Positions 23,274 to 32,224 are shown, counted from the stretch's first letter. The stretch: DNA of 38,942 nucleotides from an uncultured Victivallis sp. (GCF_944391105.1 NZ_CALXSK010000040.1:1-38942); one strand, 5' to 3'. A program made the numbers and translations. Notes: generated from the letters alone by a model not told the origin.

Positions 23274-24099
23274 GAGTCTGATTTCGCTGCTCGACGACGA
23301 GGATGAAACCGTCGCAGTCAACGTCATGGCCGAACTGCTGAACCGCGAATCCGAACTCGGCGAGCGGCTCGCGGAACTTCAGGAGGGGGACAACCCGCTC
23401 GCCCGCCGCCGCGCTCATCAACTCCAGGCGGCAATCACTCTGCGCCGCCGCCGCCGCGCCTTCGCAGCCAAACTCGATGCTCCGAAAGTCGACCTCATTG
23501 ACGGACTCATCGATGTCCATCTGCAATGGTTCGACAACGATTCCCGCCCGGGCCTCGTCCAGCTGTGGAACGACTTCAAGCTCGATGCGCAGCGCTTCCC
23601 GCAGAAAACGCTCGAAAACCTCTCGTATTTCATGCGCAAATCCGGTTTTACAGCCGCCCCGGAGAGCACGATGCATCCGGAATATTACTGCATCGGGCCC
23701 GTACTGGAAAACGGCATCGGCGCCGGCTCGATCCTCGCCGGGCTGCTGCTGGAAATCGCCGACCCCGCATTTGAACTCAAACTCGTTCGCGTCATGGGGG
23801 AGTTCGCAGTCTACGACGGAAACGGCAGACTGCTGCTGCCGGGCCGCAACTTTCAGGTCTGCGCCGCCCCCGGAATCGAACACTGCGACTTCTGGGATCG
23901 CCGCATGCTGCTGCACTTCGCCTCAACCACGCTCTTTTCTGCGGCGGTCAACAGCGACAGTTTCCGCTATGTGCTGACCATCGCCCAGGCGCTCTCCGGA
24001 ACCGAGGGAGACGAATCGCTCGACTACATGCCATACCCCTACTATCCGGCGGACGACGATCCTGAGGAAACGCCGGAGGACGAGCAGTCGGAAGAGTAA
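23251..24099 (+). CDS. divergent SirB1-like (transglutaminase-like core 2) protein
   Basis: A 282-residue protein translated from an ATG inside the exonuclease gene. Helical repeats fill the first 80 residues (LDDEDETVAVNVMAELLNRESELGERL). A SirB1-like domain follows (about 80-250): LSYFMRKSGF, MHPEYYCIGPVLENGIGAGSILAGLLLEIA and RNFQVCAAPGIEHCDFWD. Relative to typical SirB1 proteins the GIPI motif has become GIGA, and no catalytic Cys-His-Asp set is clear, so it may be non-enzymatic. The tail is very acidic and Pro-rich. The family assignment is moderate and the function is unknown. Confidence 0.55.
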   Translation: MNSKPSLESLISLLDDEDETVAVNVMAELLNRESELGERLAELQEGDNPLARRRAHQLQAAITLRRRRRAFAAKLDAPKVDLIDGLIDVHLQWFDNDSRPGLVQLWNDFKLDAQRFPQKTLENLSYFMRKSGFTAAPESTMHPEYYCIGPVLENGIGAGSILAGLLLEIADPAFELKLVRVMGEFAVYDGNGRLLLPGRNFQVCAAPGIEHCDFWDRRMLLHFASTTLFSAAVNSDSFRYVLTIAQALSGTEGDESLDYMPYPYYPADDDPEETPEDEQSEE

Positions 24100-24121
24100 A
24101 TCGCCCCCCCTCGCCTCGCCG

Positions 24122-25249
24122 TCAAAGCCGCCGGTAAACCTGGTCGGCGCCGTGATCGGCGAGCATCCGCATTTCGAGACTCATGAGAACTCCGAGCAGC
24201 CGCCCCGTGTCGAACGAGGTTTCCGCAACAAGCTCTTCAAGCGAACGCTCCTTCTCCCCGAGCAGCTTCCATACGCGCTGCTCGTCGGCGGAAAGGTCAC
24301 CGGGCGAATCGGGATCGTAGGGAACACGCCCCTCCCCCACCTCGTCCGGCTCCAATCCCGGCAGAAATCCGCCGACCCGCACGCCGAAAGCATCAAGCAC
24401 ATCGCTGAACGATTCGACAAGCGCGGCCCCCTCCTTGATGAGTTTATGACACCCTTTCGCCTGCATATTGTCGGCGTGACCGGGAACCGCGAACACCTCG
24501 CGCCCGTTGTCGAGCGCGAGTTTCGCCGTGATGAGCGCGCCCGATCCGATTCCCGCCTCGGTAACGATCGTCGCGCGCGTCATGCCCGCGACGATCCGGT
24601 TGCGACGCGGAAAGGTCGTCCGGCTGACCGGGCACATCATCGGGAACTCACTCACAAGCGCCCCGCCACCCTCGACGATCCGACGCGCAAGCGGCACATT
24701 CTCCTGCGGATGGATCCGCATCAATCCCCCGCCGAGAACCGCGACCGTGATCCCGTTCATCTCGACCGTCGCCGTATGCGCGACCGTGTCAACCCCGAAT
24801 GCGAGACCCGATACAATCGTATATCCCGACGCCACGGCCTCCTCGGTTATCATGCGGGTCATGCGCGCTCCGTACTGCGTCATGCGGCGGGTGCCGACGA
24901 CCGCAACCGCGCTCTCCGGCAGCGGCGGAAGTTTGCCGCGAACATAGAGACAGAGCGGCGGATCATAGAGGGAACGCAGCACCTCTGGATACGCCTCATC
25001 CCACAAAGTGATGATCCGCACGCCCGCCCGATCGCACAACGCCAGCTCCTCCCGGAGGTTGCGCTCCCACTCCCAGGCGGCGACCCGCTCCGCAAGCTGC
25101 GGTCCGATCCCGGGAACCTCCCGCAGCTCCTCAGCGGAACGGCCTGGCACCCCGGCGGGGGAACCGAACGCCTCACAGAGAGCGGTATATTTCACATGCC
25201 CGATCCCGGGAATCATGTTCAACCCGATCGTCGCCTCACGATCAAGCAT
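24122..25249 (-). CDS. dprA: DNA-processing protein DprA
   Basis: A 375-residue protein that loads RecA on incoming single-stranded DNA during natural transformation. The N-terminus has helix-hairpin-helix motifs (IGLNMIPGIGHVKY, LREVPGIGPQLAERV). The Rossmann-like core shows VAVVGTRRMTQYG, SGLAFGVDTVAHTATV, LGGGLMRIHPQENVPLA, SEFPM, FPRRNRIVAGMTRATIVTEAGIGSGALITA and VPGHADNMQAKGCHKLIKEGA. A winged-helix end (about 315-375) is present. The ATG at 25249 with GGAGG upstream is the proper start; a long upstream extension runs antisense to nothing useful and overlaps aroB. It overlaps the end of aroB by 8 bp and is last in its operon. Confidence 0.93.
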   Translation of the reverse strand: MLDREATIGLNMIPGIGHVKYTALCEAFGSPAGVPGRSAEELREVPGIGPQLAERVAAWEWERNLREELALCDRAGVRIITLWDEAYPEVLRSLYDPPLCLYVRGKLPPLPESAVAVVGTRRMTQYGARMTRMITEEAVASGYTIVSGLAFGVDTVAHTATVEMNGITVAVLGGGLMRIHPQENVPLARRIVEGGGALVSEFPMMCPVSRTTFPRRNRIVAGMTRATIVTEAGIGSGALITAKLALDNGREVFAVPGHADNMQAKGCHKLIKEGAALVESFSDVLDAFGVRVGGFLPGLEPDEVGEGRVPYDPDSPGDLSADEQRVWKLLGEKERSLEELVAETSFDTGRLLGVLMSLEMRMLADHGADQVYRRL

Positions 25250-26306
25250 GGAGAGCCTCCAGCGCGGAGGCGATTTCACAATCCGATACGTTCCGCACGG
25301 TTTCGGCCTCGCCGATCCGGTTCGGCAACACGAGCGTAATTGCGCCATCGCGGTTCTTCTTGTCGCGGCGCATCGCCTCAAGCATCGCCGGGGTCGAACA
25401 GTGACGCGGCAATGCGGTCGACAGTCCGAGGGCGGCAATCGCACGCTTCTGCCGCTCCGCTTCCGCACGACTCCAGCGCCCGAGCCGCGCCGCGAGCTCG
25501 CCCGCACAGCACATGCCGATCGCAACGCCTTCTCCATGGCCGATCCGGAAATCACTCAACAGTTCAACCGCATGCCCGAAGGTATGTCCGTAATTCAGCA
25601 ACGCGCGGATCCCGGCCTCACGCTCATCCGCGGCAACCACCTGCGCCTTCAACTCGCACGAACGGCGGATCAGCGGAACAAACCGCTCCGGCATCCGCCC
25701 ATCAGCCAGCGTCTCCGGTTCGCGTTCGAGTTCGGCGAACAACTCCTCATCGAGAATCACGCCCATCTTCAAAATCTCCGCAAGTCCGCAGCGGATCTCC
25801 GCCGGCGGCAGCGTCGAGAGAAAATCCGGATCGATCAGCACCCGCTCCGGCTGGTGAAACGCGCCGACCAGATTCTTCCCCTCGGGAATATCGACGCCGG
25901 TCTTGCCGCCGACGCTCGAATCGACCATCGCGAGCAGCGTGGTCGGAATCTGCACGAATCCGACCCCCCGCATATAAATCGCCGCAGCGAATCCGGTCAT
26001 GTCGCCAACCACCCCGCCGCCGAGCGCCACGAACCGTGCCCGACGGTCGAACCGGAGTTCCGCCGCCTTCCGGCAGATCGCGATCACCGTATCCGGAGTC
26101 TTGCTCTGCTCTCCGGCGGGGAACTCGAACGCACCATCCTGCGGCAAATACTCCCGTGCCCAACCTCCCCATAGCTCGGAAACCCGGGAGTCGGTCACGA
26201 GAAAATTCCGCCGCCCGGTCAATTCCGCGGCAAGAGCGCGCACGCCGCGCCCGATCACAATATCATAGGCCCGTTCTCCGAGCCCGACCCGAATCGTTTC
26301 GTTCAC
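25242..26306 (-). CDS. aroB: 3-dehydroquinate synthase
   Basis: A 354-residue enzyme of the shikimate pathway that turns DAHP into 3-dehydroquinate using NAD+ and a metal. Motifs seen are ALGGGVVGDMTGFAAAIYMRG (NAD-binding), DSSVGGKTGVD, AEILKMG and NYGHTFGHAVE, with GHGEGVAIGM giving the metal-binding Glu and His residues. The length is normal. The start overlaps the DUF3089 gene's stop (ATGA), and the end overlaps dprA by 8 bp, so all are co-translated. Confidence 0.95.
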   Translation of the reverse strand: MNETIRVGLGERAYDIVIGRGVRALAAELTGRRNFLVTDSRVSELWGGWAREYLPQDGAFEFPAGEQSKTPDTVIAICRKAAELRFDRRARFVALGGGVVGDMTGFAAAIYMRGVGFVQIPTTLLAMVDSSVGGKTGVDIPEGKNLVGAFHQPERVLIDPDFLSTLPPAEIRCGLAEILKMGVILDEELFAELEREPETLADGRMPERFVPLIRRSCELKAQVVAADEREAGIRALLNYGHTFGHAVELLSDFRIGHGEGVAIGMCCAGELAARLGRWSRAEAERQKRAIAALGLSTALPRHCSTPAMLEAMRRDKKNRDGAITLVLPNRIGEAETVRNVSDCEIASALEALHA

Positions 26307-27346
26307 TTCGTCTCTCCTCCGGCGTTGAAATAGCTGGCAACCCGGTCGCGGGCATTGATCTCCAGATTGCGGTAAAAGAAATAAATGTCGTTCATATGAA
26401 AAATTCCGGCGCCGAGCAGAGAACTGTCATACTGCCCCGGAAACTCCGGAGTCACCACAAGCGCCCCCGTTTCCGGCCGGATCTCCGCACCGCAAAACGC
26501 AGGGATCTCCCCCGTGACCCGCCCTTCACCATCGAAAAAGACCGCCCCGACATTCGCCGCCGCGGGCGCCGGAACCGCATCGGTCCGCCAGTTCAGCGGG
26601 TTGATGCAGCGCGTCCCGGGCCGCCCGGTAAAGAGCGACGGAGCCGCTTCCCGCGCCTCGGAGTTCCAGGTCACGATCACCCCGAGATCAAGCGGCCCTT
26701 CCGCGGCCTTCAAATGCGGACTCCCGGAAAAATCCTCATCCGTGACCGGACAGCCGATCAGATAGGCGGCGATCAATTTTTTCTGAAGCGCAGGATCCTT
26801 GAACTCCCGCTTCAGAAGCGCAAGCAGATCATACGCCCCCTGACTGTGCCCGACGAGAATGAACGGCCGCCCGTTGTTCCAGTGTTTCAGGTAATACCGG
26901 AACGCATCAGCCGTGTCCCGGAATCCGATCTCCATCGGCTTGTCGGTTCCGGGCCGCTCCGCAAGCGCCGCAAGCACGAGATGGAGTTCCCCCTGCCGGA
27001 CAAAGGGAGCATAGACGTTGCCGACCGGCAGAAACGGCCCGGTCTGCTGCCCGGCGATGTTCCGCGTTTTCGTCCGCATCGTTTCGGAACGCCAGTGCAT
27101 GACCGCATGTTTTTTGCTGACGAACACCGTCGGATAAACGTAAAATACATCGACGGGCTTGAGCACATCGGCCGGACAATCCGGCAGCATCACCCAGTTT
27201 TCCGGATTCGCATAATCAATGGAACGCTTTTCCGCCGCCAGCCGGCACGCCTGAACGGATTCGCATGGTCGGACGCAACCGGGCAATGCGGAGAACAGCA
27301 CAGCAGCCGCAAGCGCCAATCCTGAAATTTTCATCCAGCTTCTCAT
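26303..27346 (-). CDS. DUF3089 alpha/beta-hydrolase lipoprotein
   Basis: A 347-residue protein with a lipoprotein signal (LFSALPGC, Cys24). The DUF3089 pattern follows: DVFYVYPTVF, AGQQTGPFLPVGNVYAPFVRQ, DTADAFRYYLKHWNNGRPFILVGHSQG. Ser168 in GHSQG is the expected nucleophile. The family is annotated as lysophospholipase-like or esterase, but substrates are not established. It lies between a TPR membrane protein (16 bp upstream) and aroB (ATGA overlap). GAGGTG stands before the ATG. Confidence 0.8.
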   Translation of the reverse strand: MRSWMKISGLALAAAVLFSALPGCVRPCESVQACRLAAEKRSIDYANPENWVMLPDCPADVLKPVDVFYVYPTVFVSKKHAVMHWRSETMRTKTRNIAGQQTGPFLPVGNVYAPFVRQGELHLVLAALAERPGTDKPMEIGFRDTADAFRYYLKHWNNGRPFILVGHSQGAYDLLALLKREFKDPALQKKLIAAYLIGCPVTDEDFSGSPHLKAAEGPLDLGVIVTWNSEAREAAPSLFTGRPGTRCINPLNWRTDAVPAPAAANVGAVFFDGEGRVTGEIPAFCGAEIRPETGALVVTPEFPGQYDSSLLGAGIFHMNDIYFFYRNLEINARDRVASYFNAGGETK

Positions 27347-27362
27347 CAGAAAACCACCTCAC

Positions 27363-29126
27363 TTATTCCGGCGCGTTCCCGGCCTGCTGCTGCAGCCCTT
27401 CATATATCAGCCGATACATCCGGTTTTCCGGCTGCATCTCCACGATCTTCTTCCAGGCCTCCAGCTGTCCGGGGAGATCCTGCTTGATCTGCGCCTTCAT
27501 CGCTTCCGCAAGAAAATATTGATAGTCATCCGGAGTGCGCAACTGCACCTCCAGGTCGAGAAATTTGACTGCTTCGTCGGGTTTGCCGTCGAGGACGGAA
27601 ATCTGCGCCATATCCCGGAAAAAGAGCGGGAAAATGAAATCCGGCCAGAGAAACTCCCGCCACCCAACCGTTTCGACCTCGGGCCAGAGCACCTTGTACA
27701 TGGCGCGGGCGGTCTCGTGATCCTGGTTGAGCCATGCCACATGGGCAAGACAGAACCGTGCGGTGCGGTCCGCAACCGCCTCCGGGATTTTGTACACGGC
27801 GTGATATTTCCGCATGCGGGTTGCGACATCCTGAATGACTTCGGTATTTCCGGTCCGGAAGGCTGTACAGATCGAATTTCCCATCACTTTCCAGTTCGGG
27901 ATCTCATTTTTTGCAAGTACATAGGAGTACATGTACTCACACTTTTCCCAATACGGCAGATAGTTCCATACGAGCAGCCAGTAAGCGGCGAAAACACAGC
28001 AGGCCGCGCACTTCAGATATCGCTCCGCCGTCTTTCTGCGGCGCAGAAACGTCTCGGCAAGAATCGCCGCGGCAACCCAGACCGCCCACGACACCAGATA
28101 ATTGTAGCGATCGCAGTAATGGAAATTCGTATAGTGCAGCAGCCCCAGAACCGGGACCGTAAATCCGGCGATGATCAGCAAAATACAGATGATCTTCCTC
28201 CAGGCGAATCCCCATTTACGCGCGGCAACCACAAATCCTCCGCCCAGGAGCAGACTGCCGGCGATCGGCACGATCAACTCCGAAGCGGAACGAATTTCCG
28301 GATAGATCGGATTGGTTTCAAACGGGATCAGAGCGGTCAGCGGATACCAGAAAAGGTTGTGAAGCGGCACAAGCAGATTCTCCTCCGGCACACCGCCATT
28401 GGTTTTGGCAGTGATGATTGCGGCCCAGCCGACGGCTGCGAGCGAAGCAAGAACCGGAAACCAGAGAATTCGCACATATTCACGCCAGGGGTAGCGCTTC
28501 CCCCACAGACAAATGAGTCCTGCGATCATGACACCAGGCAGTGGAACGGCGGCGGGTTTTGCAAAAATCGCGAGCATGGCGAGAATTCCGGCGACAAACG
28601 AAACTCGTCTGCGGGAAACGCCGCGGAGGAAAAACCAGAGAGATGCGAAAGCAAGCGCACCGCAGAGGACGTCCTTGCGCTCGGTAATCCAGATAACGGA
28701 TTCGATTTTCTGCGGGTTCGCCGCCCAGAGCAGAGCGACTGCAAACGCGAGCCAGCACCTTGCACCGAGCCTCCGGGCAACCAGGAACAGGAACCAGCAT
28801 CCGAAAAAATGGAGCAGCAAATTGTGCAATCGGAAATAGAGCGGCTCCACGCCGAAGAGCGCCCGGTCGATCATGAAGGAGTACATCGGCAGCGGGGTGT
28901 AGAGATCCTGATAAGGCTCGAGGGCATAGAGCAGGAAATTTTCCACAGAAAGCGAGAGATGGAGATTGTGGACGATGAAGGTTCCGTCGTCCCAGTCCAT
29001 CAGGAACGGATAATTCAAGCCGGGCCAGTAAACCAGCAGCAGAAACAGGACAAGCAGTGCGGCACAGAGGAGGTTGCCGCGTATTTTCTTGTCTGACGAC
29101 AAACTTGAGAAGAGGGACTCCGACAC
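27363..29126 (-). CDS. TMTC-like polytopic membrane protein with TPR tail
   Basis: A 587-residue protein with a GTG start preceded by AGGAAGGAATAAA. About ten membrane helices (from about residue 17 to 390) begin with LLCAALLVLFLLLVYWPGL. The first outer loop carries MDWDDGTFIVHN, the double-Asp signature of TMTC/DUF1736 proteins and related protein O-mannosyltransferases. The C-terminal 170 residues are soluble and helical, ending in TPR-like repeats (AEAMKAQIKQDLPGQLEAWKKIVEMQPENRMY). It is probably a polyprenyl-phosphate-dependent glycosyltransferase or a related export protein. It heads the operon with the DUF3089 gene, aroB and dprA. Confidence 0.7.
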   Translation of the reverse strand: MSESLFSSLSSDKKIRGNLLCAALLVLFLLLVYWPGLNYPFLMDWDDGTFIVHNLHLSLSVENFLLYALEPYQDLYTPLPMYSFMIDRALFGVEPLYFRLHNLLLHFFGCWFLFLVARRLGARCWLAFAVALLWAANPQKIESVIWITERKDVLCGALAFASLWFFLRGVSRRRVSFVAGILAMLAIFAKPAAVPLPGVMIAGLICLWGKRYPWREYVRILWFPVLASLAAVGWAAIITAKTNGGVPEENLLVPLHNLFWYPLTALIPFETNPIYPEIRSASELIVPIAGSLLLGGGFVVAARKWGFAWRKIICILLIIAGFTVPVLGLLHYTNFHYCDRYNYLVSWAVWVAAAILAETFLRRRKTAERYLKCAACCVFAAYWLLVWNYLPYWEKCEYMYSYVLAKNEIPNWKVMGNSICTAFRTGNTEVIQDVATRMRKYHAVYKIPEAVADRTARFCLAHVAWLNQDHETARAMYKVLWPEVETVGWREFLWPDFIFPLFFRDMAQISVLDGKPDEAVKFLDLEVQLRTPDDYQYFLAEAMKAQIKQDLPGQLEAWKKIVEMQPENRMYRLIYEGLQQQAGNAPE

Positions 29127-29211
29127 TTTATTCCTTCCTGCTCCGGTATTTTGCGACGACGGAGCCGACGTTGCCTCCGGATGCCGACAGTATTAGACTT
29201 TGATTTGCCAT

Positions 29212-29240
29212 AATATAGAACGAACTTGTGCTGAAATCAA
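29212..29240 (-). promoter_or_regulatory. promoter of the TMTC-aroB-dprA operon
   Basis: On the minus strand: TTGATT (29240-29235), 17 bp, TATATT (29217-29212). Both boxes and the spacing are the same as at the ssrA promoter. Confidence 0.6.
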
Positions 29241-29260
29241 TCCGTGAAAGGAATCCCGGC

Positions 29261-29288
29261 TTGATTTTTCCGGAAAAGGGATTATCTT
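29261..29288 (+). promoter_or_regulatory. promoter of crcB
   Basis: TTGATT (29261-29266), 16 bp, TATCTT (29283-29288). The leader to the ATG at 29344 is only about 50 nt, and no fluoride riboswitch is seen in it. Confidence 0.45.
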
Positions 29289-29343
29289 CGGTGGGAAGAT
29301 TTTGAAAAATCCGGGGTTTTCCTGGAGGGAAGGAGAAGCGAAG

Positions 29344-29736
29344 ATGTCGTTGAAACTGATATTGCTTGTTGCAATTGCGGGAGCGTTGGGCAGTACGTTG
29401 CGTTACCTGGTGAATCTGGCGTTTCTGCGCGGGGGGATAACGGGGTTGCCTTTTGCGACATTGACAGTGAATGTGCTGGGATGTTTTCTGGCGGGGTTGT
29501 TTTTTGCCTTATTTGCGACAAAATTCTCGAAATATGCGATTTACGCTCCGGTTTTGATGGTGGGCTTTCTTGGAGCGTTCACGACCTTTTCGACATTTGC
29601 GTTGGAGAGTGTGGCAATGTTGACCGGAGGTGCGGCCTGGAAAGGGCTGTTGAATATCGGGTTGCAGAATCTGGCTGGTCTGGGTTCGATTTGTGCGGGA
29701 GCGGGTCTGGTTCGCCTGATTTGTCGTCAGGGGTGA
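29344..29736 (+). CDS. crcB: fluoride channel CrcB/Fluc
   Basis: A 130-residue protein with four membrane helices, the normal size for this family of dual-topology dimeric fluoride exporters. Typical motifs are GALGSTLRYLVN, PFATLTVNVLGCFLAGL (with the pore-lining Asn) and GFLGAFTTFSTFALES (the Phe-box and Thr-rich sodium site). The ATG has AAGGAG upstream; an extension of 14 residues is possible but lacks a better start site. Its base composition is less GC-biased than the neighbours, as is common for small membrane proteins. It stands alone between the divergent TMTC operon and ssrA. Confidence 0.93.
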   Translation: MSLKLILLVAIAGALGSTLRYLVNLAFLRGGITGLPFATLTVNVLGCFLAGLFFALFATKFSKYAIYAPVLMVGFLGAFTTFSTFALESVAMLTGGAAWKGLLNIGLQNLAGLGSICAGAGLVRLICRQG

Positions 29737-29747
29737 AGAACCGGGGC

Positions 29748-29776
29748 TTGATTTTCGGCTGGAGATGTATTATATT
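29748..29776 (+). promoter_or_regulatory. promoter of ssrA
   Basis: TTGATT (29748-29753), 17 bp, TATATT (29771-29776). The predicted start is about 8 nt before the mature tmRNA 5' end, as expected for later RNase P trimming. Confidence 0.7.
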
Positions 29777-29791
29777 GATTAATACCAATAT

Positions 29792-30150
<359 letters not shown>

Positions 30151-30163
30151 TTTGAGCTCTAAG

Positions 30164-30209
30164 GGGCTGTTGCAAAACCTCACAAAGCATGCGACAGCCC
30201 TTTTCTTTT
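30164..30209 (+). terminator. terminator of ssrA, possibly an IS end
   Basis: GGGCTGTTGC (30164-30173) pairs over 10 bp (one G-U) with GCGACAGCCC (30191-30200), followed by TTTTCTTTT. The left arm, GGGGCTGTTGCAAAA, resembles the terminal repeat of many IS5-type elements, and an IS5-like transposase relic follows. Confidence 0.7.
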
Positions 30210-30228
30210 GAATCTCGGCAAAATTGTG

Positions 30229-30255
30229 CATAATCGACTACTTTAGTCGATTATG
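30229..30255. repeat. perfect 12-bp inverted repeat with 3-nt loop
   Basis: CATAATCGACTA (30229-30240) and TAGTCGATTATG (30244-30255) surround CTT. It is AT-rich and followed by AAAAAA rather than T, so it is not a terminator in the forward direction, nor in the reverse. It sits between the ssrA terminator and the transposase relic. Confidence 0.7.
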
Positions 30256-30351
30256 AAAAAATATAACAAGCTGAATATCAATGGGGAACCATGATTTTTC
30301 ATGATATATTATTGCAAGAAACTCGTATAAAATCGAGAGAAAGCTTGCAAA

Positions 30352-30900
30352 ATGATGGCAAAGAGTGATACTCGCAAGGAGCAGCAGGGAGATTTGTTCA
30401 AACCCTTGTTGCGGGATATTGTTTCCCTGCGCCACGCGCAGGTAAAACTTGCCGATGCAATTGATTGACAGAGTTTTGAGGACGCCTTGTCGGGAAGCTT
30501 TTGTGCAGATAACGGTCGTCCCTCCTGTCCAGTTCGTCTGATGGTCGCACTGCATTATCTGAATACACGAGCGGCATGAGTGATGAAGCCTTTCTAGATG
30601 AATGGCTTGAAAATCCTTACTGGCAGTATTTTACCGGAGGGATTTATTTTGAGCATGAATATCCGACCGATCAGTCGACAACGTCGCGTTGACGCAAAAA
30701 ACTTGCTCGGAGCGGGGCAGAAAAATGCTCGAAGAAAGTCTGAAAACGGGGTTGCGTGAAGGGTTCATCAAGAAATCGGAACTGACCCGGGTGAATGTCG
30801 ACAGCACCGTTCAGGAAAAAGCCGTTCGCTATCCAACCGATGCCCGACTTTACGACCGATTGCGTGAATGCGCTCCCCCCCCGCCTGGACAACATTTTAT
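30352..30900 (+). pseudogene. decayed IS5-type transposase, 5' part only
   Basis: Read over two frames, this gives IS5-family sequence. Frame one runs from the ATG at 30352 and contains VKLADAID, an in-frame TGA at 30466 where Trp is expected, then GRPSCPVRLMVALHYL. After a frameshift near 30575 come MSDEAFLDEWLENPYWQYF, a second TGA at 30690 (again expected Trp), and LTRVNVDSTVQEKAVRYPTDARLYDRL. The region carrying the first catalytic Asp (VNVDST) is present, but the rest of the catalytic domain is gone, and a run of C at 30876-30883 hints at one more shift. No matching right end was found. Confidence 0.8.
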
Positions 30901-31027
30901 TGGAAGATTGGTGTAAAAGCCTTTGAGTTACTGCGGTTTTCCCCGACTCACAGTGAAAGGCCCCAGCCATGACCAGGAATAGAAGGCGTTTTTAAAAAGT
31001 CACAGGAATCACTCCCGGCATAAAACT
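30901..31027. other. non-coding remnant between the IS relic and the GntR promoter
   Basis: No gene is recognised. The stretch has many stops in all frames. It is probably deletion scar left by the IS element and by the loss of whatever gene ended at the terminator at 31028-31066. Confidence 0.4.
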
Positions 31028-31066
31028 CGGGAAATTCCCCGCAGGAGAGATTTCCCGCATTTTTTT
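31028..31066 (+). terminator. intrinsic terminator just upstream of the GntR promoter
   Basis: CGGGAAAT (31028-31035) pairs with ATTTCCCG (31050-31057), followed by CA and seven T. It reads rightward, but no intact rightward gene precedes it, so it may be left from a lost gene or may shield the regulator from ssrA read-through. Confidence 0.65.
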
Positions 31067-31077
31067 CCGTGCAGGTC

Positions 31078-31106
31078 TTGACATCAAGCTGGATTTCCGG
31101 TATAAT
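31078..31106 (+). promoter_or_regulatory. consensus promoter of the GntR-pseudopilin-glycosidase locus
   Basis: TTGACA (31078-31083), 17 bp, TATAAT (31101-31106): an exact sigma-70 consensus. This strength suggests that control is by repression. Confidence 0.8.
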
Positions 31107-31107
31107 A

Positions 31108-31121
31108 TTATCAAAAGATAA
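31108..31121. promoter_or_regulatory. operator candidate over the GntR transcription start
   Basis: TTATC and GATAA arms around AAAA, directly after the -10 box and over the predicted start near 31113. A GntR-type protein bound here would block its own gene and the genes downstream. Confidence 0.35.
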
Positions 31122-31157
31122 ACCCAATAGTAAACAATAGAAAATAAGTAAAGAATC

Positions 31158-32207
31158 ATGCCGAGATGTACAGCTGATGTTTCGGAATACATCAAGATCC
31201 GCCGCTATGTTATGACGCTGATTCTTCGTGCCGGGAACAAGAAGGTTCTGCTGCCGTCGATCCAGGAACTCTCCGAACGGTTCGCCGTCAGCCGCCCGAC
31301 GGTCTGCAAGGCAATGAGCACCCTTACCGACCAGGGGTATGTCATCGGGAAAAGAGGACTCGGCTCCTACACCAATCCGGAAAAACGCCCGATCGTGTTC
31401 GACAATACGGGCCACTTTCAACATCAGACCATCATCGGCATCATCACCGGAGATGGAATGCTGGTTCACTATGATTGCTATCTGGCATTGATTCTTTCTG
31501 AACTGCTGAAAGCTGCTGCCTCACTCCCGTCACTCGTTCACCTGGTTCCCATCAGCAGCACCGACACGGTTCAAATCTGTCGAACCATTGAAAATGAACA
31601 GCTTGACGGCCTCGTCTGTCATCAGCCGTCGCAGAAAATATTCCAGACAGTTCGGAAAATGTACGAACAGGGATTCCCGGTCGCAGTAGGCGAGTATCCG
31701 GAGGATTTCCCCGCTTCTGTACGGCTGGATTATGAAAATGTCGGCTATCTGTGCGGAAAAAAATTGCTGGCCGAGAAAAGATACAACGTCGCCTACTGCC
31801 TCAATCTTCCCCCGTGGGATGCTCCGCTGAACGGTCTGCGCCGCGCCTTCCACGAAGCCGGCAGAACATTCAGTGAAAATCTGGTCTTCAACAACATCGA
31901 AACCTACCTCGACGACCTGCGCAAACTCGTGCGCTTCGGCGCCCCCCTTGACGCGGTCTATTGCACCTTTTCCAACACTTACTCCATCGGGGATCTCATG
32001 GCGAAAGAAAACCCCGATATTTCAAAACGTTGTCTCATTATCGAGTCGGCGCTTTCCGCACCGCCCGCCATCCCCTTCCGTCGAATTCTTTATGATGCCC
32101 CGTATCAGAAATATGGGACAGAGTTGATTTCCTGCCTGAAGCTTCAAATGAAAAAACAAAATGTCTCTCCGGTCAAAATTCCGTTGATCATAAAAACCAC
32201 CACATAA
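31158..32207 (+). CDS. GntR-type regulator with LacI/AraR-like ligand domain
   Basis: A 349-residue protein. The N-terminal 75 residues hold a GntR winged helix ([42 protein letters not shown]). From about residue 90 ([26 protein letters not shown]) it has a periplasmic-binding-like fold, as in AraR, which would bind a sugar. The ribosome site (AAAG) is weak despite the perfect promoter, so the protein may be kept low. A 17-bp gap leads to the pseudopilin gene. It is the likely regulator of the small secreted protein and GH2-like genes that follow. The inducer is unknown. Confidence 0.85.
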   Translation: MPRCTADVSEYIKIRRYVMTLILRAGNKKVLLPSIQELSERFAVSRPTVCKAMSTLTDQGYVIGKRGLGSYTNPEKRPIVFDNTGHFQHQTIIGIITGDGMLVHYDCYLALILSELLKAAASLPSLVHLVPISSTDTVQICRTIENEQLDGLVCHQPSQKIFQTVRKMYEQGFPVAVGEYPEDFPASVRLDYENVGYLCGKKLLAEKRYNVAYCLNLPPWDAPLNGLRRAFHEAGRTFSENLVFNNIETYLDDLRKLVRFGAPLDAVYCTFSNTYSIGDLMAKENPDISKRCLIIESALSAPPAIPFRRILYDAPYQKYGTELISCLKLQMKKQNVSPVKIPLIIKTTT

Positions 32208-32224
32208 CTGGAAAGGATGAAAAG

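Noticed and set aside
29289..29343. Possible fluoride riboswitch before crcB
   Set aside because: The predicted leader is only about 50 nt and lacks the conserved GGNGAUGG and CUGAUGRCUCC-like parts of the crcB RNA.
30238..30555. A 105-codon leftward frame across the IS relic
   Set aside because: It is antisense to transposase remains, with no family signature; such frames are common opposite IS genes.
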